Shown here: piece after piece, positions 1 through 7,417 of the stretch | How positions within the stretch are numbered: the stretch's first letter is position 1 | How the letters are laid out: the number at the start of each line of letters is the position of its first letter | Assembly (NCBI GenBank): GCA_003852775.1 | Contig: RDDZ01000014.1 | Location: 1-64,000 of the forward strand | Source: Microbacteriaceae bacterium | Lineage (GTDB): Bacteria; Actinomycetota; Actinomycetes; Actinomycetales; Microbacteriaceae | Length of the DNA: 64,000 nucleotides | Direction: 5' to 3' | Notes under the pieces: model-generated | What the model saw: the letters and a program-made list of their open reading frames with translations, nothing else | Told to the model about the DNA's origin: nothing | Database searches by the model: none | Program-made: the position numbers and the translations under genes

Positions 1-345
1 TTCGTGTTCGTGACCGACTACGCCACCGGGATCCGGCCGTTCTACCACATGCGCCACGCCGACGACCCGACGCTCACCAACAGCTACGACCTCGTGTTCA
101 ACGGCGTCGAGATCTCCACGGGCGCCCAGCGCGAGCACCGCGTCGACGTGCTCGTCGAGCAGGCGAAGGAGAAGGGCCTCGACCCCGAGGAGCTCGGCTT
201 CTACCTCGACTTCTTCCGCTACGGCGTGCCGCCGCACGGCGGCTTCGGCATGGGCCTCAGCCGCGTCATCATGCTGCTGCTGCACCAGCCCTCGATCCGC
301 GAGGTCACCTACCTGTTCCGCGGACCGAACCGGCTGACGCCGTAA
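1..345 (+). CDS. aspS: Aspartyl-tRNA synthetase, C-terminal end (partial)
   Basis: The gene is cut by the window edge; 114 codons and the TAA stop are present. The fragment shows class II aminoacyl-tRNA synthetase motif 3 (GGFGMGLSRV, about residues 80-89), whose arginine binds ATP. It ends in NRLTP, as archaeal-type aspartyl-tRNA synthetases do. The preceding YLDFFRYGVPPHGG block also fits that family. By family knowledge it charges tRNA-Asp in the cytoplasm; whether it is discriminating or non-discriminating cannot be told from this piece. The next gene is convergent, 12 nt away. Confidence 0.9.
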   Translation, partial: FVFVTDYATGIRPFYHMRHADDPTLTNSYDLVFNGVEISTGAQREHRVDVLVEQAKEKGLDPEELGFYLDFFRYGVPPHGGFGMGLSRVIMLLLHQPSIREVTYLFRGPNRLTP

Positions 346-357
346 GACCGTGCCGCG

Positions 358-570
358 CTACGCGGTCTGCGGGTAGCTGGGCTCCTGCAGCACCGTGAGG
401 TCCTCGAGCGTCGCGTGGCCGACCGAGCGCATCACCGCCTGCACCATCGCGACGGCGGAGGCCTTCGCCACGTAGTTGCCGCTCACGGCGACCGTCTGAC
501 CGCTCTCGGAGACGATGCGCCAGAAGTACGGCTGCGTGGGGTTCTTGCTGCGCAGGACCTGGAAGCGCAT
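358..570 (-). CDS. YegP/DUF1508 family small protein
   Basis: This 70-residue protein has one YegP-type (DUF1508) unit: an N-terminal MRFQVLRSKN strand, then FWRIVSESGQTVAVSGNYVAKASA and a short C-terminal tail. The family is small alpha/beta proteins of unknown function, often as one or two repeats. The ATG at 570 is preferred over the upstream in-frame ATG at 588 because AGGAG lies 6 nt before it and the family starts with M-[KR]-F. It is monocistronic and converges on aspS. The 92 bp upstream (571-662) hold no further gene. Confidence 0.75.
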   Translation of the reverse strand: MRFQVLRSKNPTQPYFWRIVSESGQTVAVSGNYVAKASAVAMVQAVMRSVGHATLEDLTVLQEPSYPQTA

Positions 571-662
571 GGGTGACTCCTCTGGCACTCGGGGGGTGTG
601 GTGCCTCGCGAGCCTAGACGGAGCGCGGCACCCCCCGCTAGGGGGTCACGGGGCGTGCGGGC

Positions 663-959
663 CTAGAGCTCGTAGTCGACGCAGCTGCGGGCGTCGACGA
701 CCGAGCGGATGAAGCCGGCCGCCTCCTGGTGCTGTGGGTGCATCTGGTACGCGTCGAGGTCGTCGCGCGTCGCGAAGTCGGAGACGAGCACGACGTGCCA
801 GTTCCCCGACGTCTCCCCGACGTCGACGCCCACGTCGATGCGCTCCGCCGCCACGACGCCGCGCAGGGCCTCGAGGCGCTGCTTGATGCCGGCGGCGTCC
901 GCCTCGCGCTGCGCCGCGTCCTCGGCGGCGAGCCGCCACATCACGATGTGCCGGATCAC
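663..959 (-). CDS. Dabb (stress-responsive A/B barrel) domain protein
   Basis: This 98-residue protein starts VIRHIVMWRL and contains SGNWHVVLVSDFATRDDLDAYQ, the two conserved blocks of the dimeric alpha/beta-barrel Dabb family. Members have varied or unknown roles, so no reaction is assigned. The start is the GTG at 957-959. It overlaps the TGA of the upstream glutaredoxin-like gene as GTGA, so the two are probably translationally coupled. Two longer readings through the upstream gene are out-of-frame shadows. Confidence 0.75.
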   Translation of the reverse strand: MIRHIVMWRLAAEDAAQREADAAGIKQRLEALRGVVAAERIDVGVDVGETSGNWHVVLVSDFATRDDLDAYQMHPQHQEAAGFIRSVVDARSCVDYEL

Positions 960-1213
960 GCCGACGCCTCCCGTTCGTCGAGGGCGCGTCGCAGCCGGTC
1001 GGGGTCGACGCGCCAGATGGTGTGCACCCGGTCGTCGATGAGCACGACGGGGATCTCCTCCGCGTACCGGTCGAGCAGCTCGGGATCCTCGAGGATGTTG
1101 CGCTCCTCGAGCTCGAGCCCGCGCTCCCCCGCCACCTCGAGCACGATCGCACGGGCGTCGTCGCACAGGTGGCATCCGGGCTTGCCGAGGAGGGTCAGAC
1201 GCGGAGCGGGCAC
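956..1213 (-). CDS. Glutaredoxin-like thiol-redox protein
   Basis: This 85-residue protein has a thioredoxin-fold N-terminus LTLLGKPGCHLC, giving a CxxC pair at residues 14-17, followed by a conserved IPVVLIDD segment that includes the cis-proline. It resembles the DUF836/glutaredoxin-2-like group. It probably handles thiol-disulfide exchange in the cytoplasm; the substrate is unknown. The start is a GTG at 1211-1213 lying 6 nt downstream of a TAGTCT -10 box on the minus strand, which fits a leaderless mRNA. It shares a GTGA overlap with the Dabb gene downstream. Confidence 0.75.
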   Translation of the reverse strand: MPAPRLTLLGKPGCHLCDDARAIVLEVAGERGLELEERNILEDPELLDRYAEEIPVVLIDDRVHTIWRVDPDRLRRALDEREASA

Positions 1214-1218
1214 ACACC

Positions 1219-1225
1219 TAGACTA
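1219..1225. promoter_or_regulatory. Overlapping divergent -10 boxes (glutaredoxin-like / HAD)
   Basis: TAGACT (1219-1224, plus) and TAGTCT (1225-1220, minus) are the same CTAGACTA block read on both strands. The minus box is 6 nt from the GTG at 1213, and the plus box is 9 nt from the ATG at 1234. Both therefore suggest very short or absent leaders. No clear -35 is seen for either. Confidence 0.5.
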
Positions 1226-1233
1226 TGGGGGTC

Positions 1234-2016
1234 ATGCCCGAGGCTCCTTCACGGTCGAACCCGGACGAGCGCCCCATCATCGCGTTCTTCGACGTCGACA
1301 ACACGCTCATGCACGGCACGAGCGTGTTCCACGTGGGCCGCGAGGCCTGGGCGCGCGGCATCATCGGCTGGCGCGACATCCTGCTCTTCGGCTGGCACCA
1401 GCGCCGCTTCATCAAGGTCGGCGAGAACCACGAGCACATGGGCACCGCCAAGGAGCGGGCGCTCGGCCTCGTCGCCGGGCACACCGAGGAGCAGATCCTC
1501 GAACTCGCCGAGTCGATCTGGGAGCACCGGATCAAGCCGCGCCTGTGGCCGGAGACGGTCACCCTCGCCCACGAGCACCTCGCGAAGGGCCACCAGGTGT
1601 GGCTCGTGTCGGCGACGCCCGTCGAGGTGGGCAGGCTCATCGCCGAGAAGCTCGGGCTCACGGGCGCGCTCGGCACCCGCGCGGAGGCCGTCGACGGCGT
1701 CTACACGGGGCGCCTCGTCGGACCGGTGCTGCACGCCGAGCACAAGGCGGTGCAGGCGCGCGAGCTCGCGGAGAGCCTCGGGGCCGACCTGGAGGCGTCG
1801 TGGGCGTACTCCGACAGCCGCAACGACATCCCGCTGCTCGAGCTCGTCGGCAACCGCGTCGCGGTGAACCCGGATGCGGGCCTCGCCCGCTACGCCGCGG
1901 AGAAGAGGTGGCCCACCATGCGGCTCGACCCCGCGGCCATCAAGGCGCAGCAGCGCCGGGTGCGGAAAGAGGCCAAGCAGGTGGGTCGCGCCGCAAAGAC
2001 GAAGCCCCGGGACTGA
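1234..2016 (+). CDS. HAD-IB family hydrolase (SerB-like phosphatase)
   Basis: This 260-residue haloacid-dehalogenase phosphatase has motif I FFDVDNTLMHG (nucleophile Asp20, acid/base Asp22), motif II around VSATPVEV, and motif IV YSDSRNDIPLLE. The helical cap between motifs I and II is the IB type seen in SerB and CicA proteins. The substrate is unknown; related actinobacterial proteins are only called HAD-IB hydrolases. Two ATGs compete. The one at 1234 fits the -10 at 1219-1224, while the one at 1225 would touch the -10 box. The C-terminus is basic (KEAKQVGRAAKTK). Confidence 0.8.
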   Translation: MPEAPSRSNPDERPIIAFFDVDNTLMHGTSVFHVGREAWARGIIGWRDILLFGWHQRRFIKVGENHEHMGTAKERALGLVAGHTEEQILELAESIWEHRIKPRLWPETVTLAHEHLAKGHQVWLVSATPVEVGRLIAEKLGLTGALGTRAEAVDGVYTGRLVGPVLHAEHKAVQARELAESLGADLEASWAYSDSRNDIPLLELVGNRVAVNPDAGLARYAAEKRWPTMRLDPAAIKAQQRRVRKEAKQVGRAAKTKPRD

Positions 2017-2027
2017 ATCCCGGGGCT
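2003..2027. terminator. Bidirectional terminator-like hairpin
   Basis: A perfect 10-bp stem AGCCCCGGGA/TCCCGGGGCT with a 5-nt loop lies between two convergent genes and includes the stop codon of the HAD gene (2014-2016). There is no long T tract, as is common in high-GC actinobacteria. Confidence 0.7.
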
Positions 2028-2032
2028 GTCGG

Positions 2033-2131
2033 TCACTTCTTGTTGCGGCGCTGGTGACGCGTCTTGCGGAGAAGCTTGCGGTGCTTCTTCTTCGCCATGC
2101 GCTTGCGGCGCTTCTTGATGACGGAACCCAT
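2033..2131 (-). CDS. Small ribosomal subunit protein bS22
   Basis: A 32-residue, extremely basic protein begins [12 protein letters not shown], continues with AKKKHRKLL and ends QRRNKK. This matches the short actinobacterial bS22 protein (AURKAIP1/COX24 family) first seen in mycobacterial 30S structures. The ATG at 2131 is preceded by GAGGTG at good spacing. In many actinobacteria bS22 lies directly downstream of a BldC-like HTH gene, as here (2231-2431). The gene is easily missed because of its size. Its product binds the decoding region of the 30S subunit in mycobacteria (family knowledge). Confidence 0.92.
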   Translation of the reverse strand: MGSVIKKRRKRMAKKKHRKLLRKTRHQRRNKK

Positions 2132-2230
2132 GTTCACCTCATTCAGTTCGATCGACGGACCCACCCGGTCCGAATCGAACCGCGGGAAGCCTAACCGGGA
2201 GAGTCTAACAAACGCGGCGGAGCCGGATTC

Positions 2231-2431
2231 TCAGCCGGCCTGGACGTCGCGGTCGGCGATGCCGACGACCCCCGCCACCGCCGACTCCGGGATGCGGTAC
2301 GAGCGCCCGAAGCGCACCGCCGGCAGCTCGCCGGCGTGCACGAGACGGTACACGGTCATCGTGGAGACGCGCATCATGTCGGCGACCTCCTGAACCGTCA
2401 GGAAGCGCACGTCGGAGAGATCGCGTGCCAT
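2231..2431 (-). CDS. BldC-like excisionase-type helix-turn-helix DNA-binding protein
   Basis: This 66-residue protein has a MerR/excisionase-type winged helix: FLTVQEVADMMRVSTMTVYRLV (HTH) followed by the wing FGRSYRIPESAV. It is the usual neighbour of bS22 in actinobacteria and resembles BldC, a small regulator that binds DNA cooperatively on direct repeats. The start at 2431 has a GAGGCGG ribosome site. Two exact 14-bp direct repeats at 2450-2481 just upstream are candidate autoregulatory sites. The exact regulon is unknown. Confidence 0.8.
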   Translation of the reverse strand: MARDLSDVRFLTVQEVADMMRVSTMTVYRLVHAGELPAVRFGRSYRIPESAVAGVVGIADRDVQAG

Positions 2432-2449
2432 GTCCGCCTCGTCGTTCGT

Positions 2450-2481
2450 GTGTGACTGGTGTGGTCTGTGTGACTGGTGTG
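2450..2481. repeat. Two direct repeats upstream of the BldC-like gene
   Basis: GTGTGACTGGTGTG occurs at 2450-2463 and again at 2468-2481, an 18-bp period. It lies 19 bp upstream of the BldC-like start codon and would sit in its leader or promoter. Direct-repeat operators fit how BldC-type proteins bind, so autoregulation is plausible. Confidence 0.55.
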
Positions 2482-2563
2482 TCCTCGCACAGAGTAGGGG
2501 GTACAGGGATGCCGTGTCCAGGGAGGGGCGCTCCCGCTCCACGGAACGTGGGACGCTGGAGGC

Positions 2564-3595
2564 ATGAGGCTCCTCGCCGCCTTCCGCGCCTCGCGCCGGC
2601 AGCCGTGGCTGCAGGTCGTGAAGTCGGCGGTCGCGACGGTCCTCGCGTGGCTCGCCGCCGGGTGGCTCATCCCCGGTCCGCTGCCGGTCTTCGCCGCGAT
2701 CGCGGCCCTCCTCGTCGTGCAGCCGAGCGTCAACCAGTCGGTCACGAAGGCGATCGAGCGCACCGTCGGCGTCGTCGCGGGCGTCGTCATCGCATCCGCC
2801 CTCTCCCTCGCCTTCGGCCAGTCCACGTGGGTCGTGCTCGTCGCGGTCGTCGCCGCGCTCGGCGTCGCGTGGGCGCTGCGGATGACGACGGGCACCGCCA
2901 ACCAGGTCGCGATCAGCGCGCTGCTCGTGCTCGCCCTCGGCGCGGCGACCCCCGGGTACGCGGTCGACCGCGTGCTCGAGACGATCGTCGGCGCCGTCAT
3001 CGGCTTCGTCGTCAACCTCGTGTTCGTGCCACCGCTCGCGCTCGACCCCGCCCGCCGCGCGGTGGACGCGCTCGGGGGCGAGGTCGCGGCCTCCCTCGAG
3101 CGGCTCGCGGGCGCGCTCGCCGCGCCTCAGACCCCCGCCCAGCTCGAGGAGCTCATGATCACGGTGCGCCTCATGCGGCCCATGGTGGCGTCGGCGTCGG
3201 ACGCGATCGGCTCGGCCGCCGACTCGCTCACCCTCAACCCGCGCGGGCGCCGCCGACGCGAGGAGCTCGCCCGCCTCGAGGAGACGCTCGCGAAGCTGAG
3301 CCCCATGGTGACGCAGGTGATCGGGATGACGCGGGCGCTCTACGACCGCTACGACGCGACCCTCGTCGACGAGCCGACCGTGCGCGCCATCGGCGAGCAG
3401 CTGCACCGCGCCGCCCACGACGTGCGCCGGGTGATGCGGCGCACCTCCCCCGACCCGGCGTCGCCGCCGACCGAGAGCATCCCCGCGCTCACCTCGCCGC
3501 TCGTGATCGCGGCGCCGTCATCCGGCCACTGGATCCTCGTGGGGTCGCTCCTGGAGGATCTGCGGCGCATCCACGCCACACTCACGGAGGAGTGA
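2564..3595 (+). CDS. FUSC/ArAE family membrane protein (putative aromatic acid exporter)
   Basis: This 343-residue protein has about six N-terminal membrane helices (residues 15-165), starting at VVKSAVATVLAWLAAGWLI. A long cytoplasmic helical part with ERLAGALAAP and EETLAKL coiled-coil stretches follows. This is the half-size layout of the aromatic acid exporter/fusaric acid resistance family. Substrate is unknown. GGAGG precedes the ATG. It is divergent from the BldC-like gene and converges on an ArsR gene. Confidence 0.75.
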   Translation: MRLLAAFRASRRQPWLQVVKSAVATVLAWLAAGWLIPGPLPVFAAIAALLVVQPSVNQSVTKAIERTVGVVAGVVIASALSLAFGQSTWVVLVAVVAALGVAWALRMTTGTANQVAISALLVLALGAATPGYAVDRVLETIVGAVIGFVVNLVFVPPLALDPARRAVDALGGEVAASLERLAGALAAPQTPAQLEELMITVRLMRPMVASASDAIGSAADSLTLNPRGRRRREELARLEETLAKLSPMVTQVIGMTRALYDRYDATLVDEPTVRAIGEQLHRAAHDVRRVMRRTSPDPASPPTESIPALTSPLVIAAPSSGHWILVGSLLEDLRRIHATLTEE

Positions 3596-3617
3596 GCGCC
3601 CGCGTGGCCGCGGAGCG

Positions 3618-4076
3618 CTACTCGCCCTTGCGGAGCTTCGGCAGCTTCTCGGAGACGCGCTGGCGGGCGCCCTCGATCTTCTCCTGCGCGGTCTCGAACG
3701 CGACGCGCGCGGCATTCGCCGTCTCGGCCGCCGTGCGACCCAGGCGGTCGCCGAACTCGGCGCCGGCCCACGCCGCGTAGACGGTCGTCGCGCCGTTCTC
3801 GTCCTTGCCGACCGTGAAGTCGGTGAACGGCTCGAGCCAGATCTCGACCTCCTCGAGCGGGCTCGCGTCGAGGTGGTAGTAGCGGTGCTGTCCTTCCTCG
3901 CGCACACCCACGAGACCGTGCTCGCGCAGCACCTTGAGGTGCTTCGACACCGTCGGCTGCGCGACGCCCAGCTCGTTCACGAGGTCGCCGACCGCGAGCT
4001 CCCCCCGGCTCTCGAGCAGCTGTCGCAGGATCTCGCGGCGGGTGCCGTCGGCGAGGACGTCGAAGATGTCGGCCAT
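3618..4076 (-). CDS. ArsR/SmtB family transcriptional regulator
   Basis: This 152-residue protein has an N-terminal winged helix: LADGTRREILRQLLE, then the recognition helix AQPTVSKHLKVLREHGLV and the beta-wing EEGQHRYYHLDA. No ELCVCDL-type metal site or cysteine pair is visible, so it belongs to the non-metal ArsR group. The C-terminal 60 residues are helical and charged. TAGTCT (4088-4083, minus strand) is 6 nt from the ATG, which implies a leaderless mRNA. It is divergent from ktrB, 71 bp away. Confidence 0.85.
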   Translation of the reverse strand: MADIFDVLADGTRREILRQLLESRGELAVGDLVNELGVAQPTVSKHLKVLREHGLVGVREEGQHRYYHLDASPLEEVEIWLEPFTDFTVGKDENGATTVYAAWAGAEFGDRLGRTAAETANAARVAFETAQEKIEGARQRVSEKLPKLRKGE

Positions 4077-4147
4077 TCCGACAGACTAGCCAGCGCATCC
4101 CGGGAGTACCATGACCCGGATCCGACGAACGGAAGCGAGGAGCACGG

Positions 4148-5575
4148 ATGCGCACCAAGCCGGTGCGGCGCGACCCGCTCACCGCGCGCCTGGCCGATCG
4201 GATCGGCGACTTCGCGACGGTCACGCCCGCGCGCTTCGCGATCCTCGTGTTCGCGATCCTCGTCGCGCTGTTCACGATCCTCTTCTCACTGCCGATCGCC
4301 ACGTCGACGGGCGAGCGGACGTCATTCGTGGACGCCCTCTTCACGGCCGTCTCGGTCATCTGCGTGACGGGCCTGTCGACCGTCGACATGGCCACCCACT
4401 GGTCGCCCTTCGGCCACGTCCTCGTGTTCGTGGGCGTCGAGATCGGCGGCATCGGCGTGCTGACGGTCGCGTCGATCCTCGGCATGGTCGTCAGCCGCAA
4501 GCTCGGCCTGCGGCAGAAGCTCATGGCGGCGGGCGATGCGAACCCGCTCCGCATCCGCCGCGGACCTATCGCCGAGGGGCAGGCCGTACGGCTCGGCGAC
4601 ACCGGCAACCTGCTCATGACGGTGGCGGTGAGCGTCGTCGTGATCGAGCTCGCCGTCGCCGTGCTCATCTTCCCGCGCCTGCTCCTCGCGGGGGTGCCCT
4701 GGTACACGGCGCTGTGGGAGTCGATCTACTTCTCGGCGATGGCGTTCACCAACACGGGCTTCTCCCCCGCACCCGAGGGCATCTCGGACTTCGCGGGCGA
4801 CTGGTGGTTCCTCGGCGCGCTCATGATCGCCACGGTGTTCGGCGCGATCGGCTTCCCCGTGATCTTCGCGCTGCGCAAGAAACTGCGCCACCCGCACCAG
4901 TGGTCGATCCACGTGAAGCTCACGCTCGTCTGGTTCGCCGCCCTCCTCGTCGGGGGCGCCGTCGCCTACCTCGTGCTCGAGTGGGACAACCCGGCGACGA
5001 TGGGGGCGATGGGGGCGGGCGACCGCATCCTCAACAGCCTCTTCATCTCGGTCATGGCGCGCTCGGGCGGCTTCTCGACGATCGACGTGGGGGCGTTGGA
5101 CGAGTCGAGCCTGCTCGTCACCGACATGCTCATGTTCGTGGGCGGGGGCTCCGCCTCGACCGCGGGCGGCATCAAGGTGACGACGCTCGCCATCCTGTTC
5201 CTCGCCGCCTTCGCGGAGGCGCGCGGCAACGACGACATGGAGGCCTACGGCCGCCGCATCCCGCAGGATGTGCTGCGCCTCGCCGTCTCGGTCGTGCTGT
5301 GGGGCGCGACGATCGTCGCGGGCGCGACGATCCTCATCCTCTTCCTCAACGACGACGCCCGGCTGGACTACGTGCTCTTCGACGTCATCAGCGCGTTCGC
5401 GACGTGCGGGCTCACGACGGGGTTCACGCAGAACGCGAACGAGGCGACCCAGCTCGTCATCGCGGCGACGATGTTCTTCGGACGCATCGGTACAGTGACA
5501 CTCGCCGCCGCACTCGCGGCGTCCACCCGGCGGCAGTACTTCCGCCGCCCCGAGGAGAGGCCCATCGTTGGTTGA
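4148..5575 (+). CDS. ktrB: TrkH/KtrB-type potassium uptake channel subunit
   Basis: This 475-residue membrane protein has four pore loops, each with the selectivity-filter glycine: CVTGLSTVD, NTGFSP, RSGGFST and TCGLTTGF. That arrangement of four M1-P-M2 units defines the TrkH/KtrB superfamily, which takes up K+ (often Na+-coupled). It overlaps the next gene, the cytoplasmic KtrA gate, by 8 bp. AGGAG lies 6 nt before the ATG, so this gene is leadered, unlike the divergent ArsR gene. Confidence 0.92.
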   Translation: MRTKPVRRDPLTARLADRIGDFATVTPARFAILVFAILVALFTILFSLPIATSTGERTSFVDALFTAVSVICVTGLSTVDMATHWSPFGHVLVFVGVEIGGIGVLTVASILGMVVSRKLGLRQKLMAAGDANPLRIRRGPIAEGQAVRLGDTGNLLMTVAVSVVVIELAVAVLIFPRLLLAGVPWYTALWESIYFSAMAFTNTGFSPAPEGISDFAGDWWFLGALMIATVFGAIGFPVIFALRKKLRHPHQWSIHVKLTLVWFAALLVGGAVAYLVLEWDNPATMGAMGAGDRILNSLFISVMARSGGFSTIDVGALDESSLLVTDMLMFVGGGSASTAGGIKVTTLAILFLAAFAEARGNDDMEAYGRRIPQDVLRLAVSVVLWGATIVAGATILILFLNDDARLDYVLFDVISAFATCGLTTGFTQNANEATQLVIAATMFFGRIGTVTLAAALAASTRRQYFRRPEERPIVG

Positions 5576-6236
5576 GAAGATCGCCCACGACGCCCCCGTG
5601 CTCGTGATCGGCCTCGGCCGCTTCGGCGCCGCGACCGCGGGCCAGCTGCAGCGCCTCGACCGCGAGGTGCTCGCCGTCGACGAGGACATGACGCTCGTGC
5701 AGAAGTGGTCGGAGCGAGTCACCCACGCCGTCCAGGCGGATGCGCGCTCGATCGACGCCCTGCGGCAGATCGGCGCGGCCGACTTCCAGATCGCGGTCGT
5801 CGCGGTCGGCAGCTCCATCGAGGCGAGCGTGCTCATCACGGCCAACCTCGTCGACCTCAAGATCCCGCAGATCTGGGCGAAGGCGATCAGCCAGTCGCAC
5901 GGCAAGATCCTCAGCCGCATCGGGGCGAACCATGTCATCTACCCCGAGGCGGAGGCCGGCGAGCGCGTCGCGCACCTCGTGTCGGGCCGCATGATCGACT
6001 TCATCGAGTTCGACGACGGCTTCGCGATCGTGAAGATGTACCCGCCCAAGCCCATCCGCGGTCTCAGCCTCGCGGAGTCGCACGTGCGCCAGCGGTACGG
6101 CATCACCGTCGTAGGGGTGAAGAGCCCCGGCAAGGAGTTCACCTACGCGACCGCGGAGACGGTGATCTCCAACCACGACCTCATCATCGCCTCGGGGTCG
6201 ACGTCCGACCTCGAGAAGTTCGCGGCGCTGCAGTAG
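5568..6236 (+). CDS. ktrA: KtrA/TrkA-type RCK regulatory subunit of potassium uptake
   Basis: This 222-residue protein has an N-terminal Rossmann (TrkA-N) domain with GLGRFGAATAGQL, conserved acidic AVDED, then VAVGSSIEASVL. A C-terminal TrkA-C domain follows from about residue 140. It forms the nucleotide-sensing octameric ring that gates KtrB. The start is TTG at 5568, supported by GAGGAGAGG 7 nt upstream; it overlaps the ktrB stop by 8 bp. The two genes are an operon. Confidence 0.92.
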   Translation: MVEKIAHDAPVLVIGLGRFGAATAGQLQRLDREVLAVDEDMTLVQKWSERVTHAVQADARSIDALRQIGAADFQIAVVAVGSSIEASVLITANLVDLKIPQIWAKAISQSHGKILSRIGANHVIYPEAEAGERVAHLVSGRMIDFIEFDDGFAIVKMYPPKPIRGLSLAESHVRQRYGITVVGVKSPGKEFTYATAETVISNHDLIIASGSTSDLEKFAALQ

Positions 6237-6260
6237 CGCCGCAGGAAGAAAGGAAACACG

Positions 6261-6527
6261 ATGGCCGGTTTCGACCTCGGCGGACTCGGAGACGCGGTCG
6301 GCGGACTGCTCAGCGGAAAGGGCCTCGACGGCAACGCGCTCCAGGGGCTGTGGGAGCAGGTGCAGCCGACGCTCAAGGGTCTCGACACCGACCAGATCCT
6401 CGACACGATCGGCGAGTGGGCGAAGAACCTCAATCTCCCGCTCGTGAAGGACATCCCCGACTCGACGATCGAGGACATCAAGAAGGGCGCCAAGGTGCCC
6501 GTGAAGGACTTCATCAAGGGCCTGTGA
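6261..6527 (+). CDS. Small acidic protein of unknown function
   Basis: An 88-residue protein begins with a glycine-rich, weakly amphipathic segment (FDLGGLGDAVGGLLSGKGLDG), then has predicted helices DQILDTIGEWAKNL and STIEDIKKGAKV. There is no signal peptide or membrane helix. AGGAAGAAAGG precedes the ATG. It follows ktrA by 24 bp, so it may be co-transcribed with the K+ system. No family is recognised; the codon use and strong ribosome site argue that it is real. Confidence 0.6.
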   Translation: MAGFDLGGLGDAVGGLLSGKGLDGNALQGLWEQVQPTLKGLDTDQILDTIGEWAKNLNLPLVKDIPDSTIEDIKKGAKVPVKDFIKGL

Positions 6528-6539
6528 CCCGAAGCGGAT

Positions 6540-6568
6540 GAGGGGGCGTCGCGTGGCGGCGCCCCCTC
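6540..6568. terminator. Bidirectional terminator-like hairpin
   Basis: A 9-bp GC stem GAGGGGGCG/CGCCCCCTC with an 11-nt loop sits between the convergent 88-residue gene and proC. Confidence 0.65.
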
Positions 6569-6572
6569 GTCG

Positions 6573-7394
6573 TCAGCCGGCGGCGAGCTCCCTCGCGCGT
6601 GCGATCGCGGCCTCCGCGGCGCGCTCGAAGACGTCGGCCAGGCGCGCCTCGTCGAGCACCGCGATGAGGCGCTCGGTCGTGCCCTTGGGGCTCGTCACGC
6701 GACGGCGCAGCTCGGCGGGCTCCTCCCCCGTCGACTCGAGCAGGAGCGCCGAGCCGATGAGCGTCTGCTCGGCCATGAGGCGCGCGTCGTGGCGCGCGAA
6801 GCCGAGCCGTTCGGCGGTCTCGGTGAGCTTCTCGACGAGGAAGTAGACCGTCGCGGGGCCCGAGCCCGAGATCGCCGAGAGCGCGTCGATGCGGTCCTCC
6901 GGCAGCTCGACGACCACGCCGACCGCCTCGAACAGCTCGCGTGCGAGCGCGAGCTCCGCCTCGCCGGCGCGCGACCCCGCGGCGACACCCGTGACGGCGC
7001 GGCGCACGAGCGCGGGGGTGTTCGGCATCGTGCGCACGACCGGGTTCGGCACGACGGCCTCCATCGTCGCGGTCGTGATGCCCGCCGCGACGCTCACGAC
7101 GACGGCCTGCGGGTCGAGGGAGTCGGCCACCTCGCGCAGGGTGTCGACGATCATGGCGGGCTTGACGCCGAGCAGCACGACGCCCGCGCCGTCGACGGCG
7201 GCCGCGTTGGCATCCGCCCGCTCCTCGAGCGCGAACGCCCGCACGCCCTCGGCGCGCCACGCCTCGGCAGAGGCCGCGCCGCGCGTGCTCACGGCGACGG
7301 ATGCGGGGTCGACCCCGGCGGCGATGAGGCCGCGGACGATGGCTCCCGCCATCGAACCGGCACCAAGTACGGCGAGGGGCGGGAGGGTCGTCAT
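6573..7394 (-). CDS. proC: Pyrroline-5-carboxylate reductase
   Basis: This 273-residue protein has the Rossmann motif VLGAGSMAGAIVRGL at its N-terminus, VKPAMIVDTL and VVSVAAGI in the middle, MPNTPALVRRAV, and the C-terminal signature SAISGSGPATVYFLVE followed by VTSPKGTT. It makes L-proline from pyrroline-5-carboxylate with NAD(P)H. The ATG at 7394 is chosen over the one at 7403 because TAGGAT (7407-7402, minus) lies exactly 7 nt before it, and the upstream ATG overlaps that -10. Its promoter is interlocked with that of the divergent CDF gene. Confidence 0.92.
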   Translation of the reverse strand: MTTLPPLAVLGAGSMAGAIVRGLIAAGVDPASVAVSTRGAASAEAWRAEGVRAFALEERADANAAAVDGAGVVLLGVKPAMIVDTLREVADSLDPQAVVVSVAAGITTATMEAVVPNPVVRTMPNTPALVRRAVTGVAAGSRAGEAELALARELFEAVGVVVELPEDRIDALSAISGSGPATVYFLVEKLTETAERLGFARHDARLMAEQTLIGSALLLESTGEEPAELRRRVTSPKGTTERLIAVLDEARLADVFERAAEAAIARARELAAG

Positions 7395-7401
7395 GGCCCT
7401 C

Positions 7402-7411
7402 ATCCTAGAAT
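7402..7411. promoter_or_regulatory. Overlapping divergent leaderless promoters (proC / CDF)
   Basis: On the plus strand TAGAAT (7406-7411) is 6 nt before the CDF ATG at 7418. On the minus strand TAGGAT (7407-7402) is 7 nt before the proC ATG at 7394. The hexamers overlap by 2 bp. Both genes would give leaderless mRNAs from a 23-bp spacer. Confidence 0.6.
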
Positions 7412-7417
7412 CGGGGC

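Noticed and set aside
2231-3418. 395-codon minus-strand frame running from the FUSC gene into the BldC-like gene
   Set aside because: Only the last 66 residues (from the ATG at 2431) are real; the rest is antisense to the FUSC gene.
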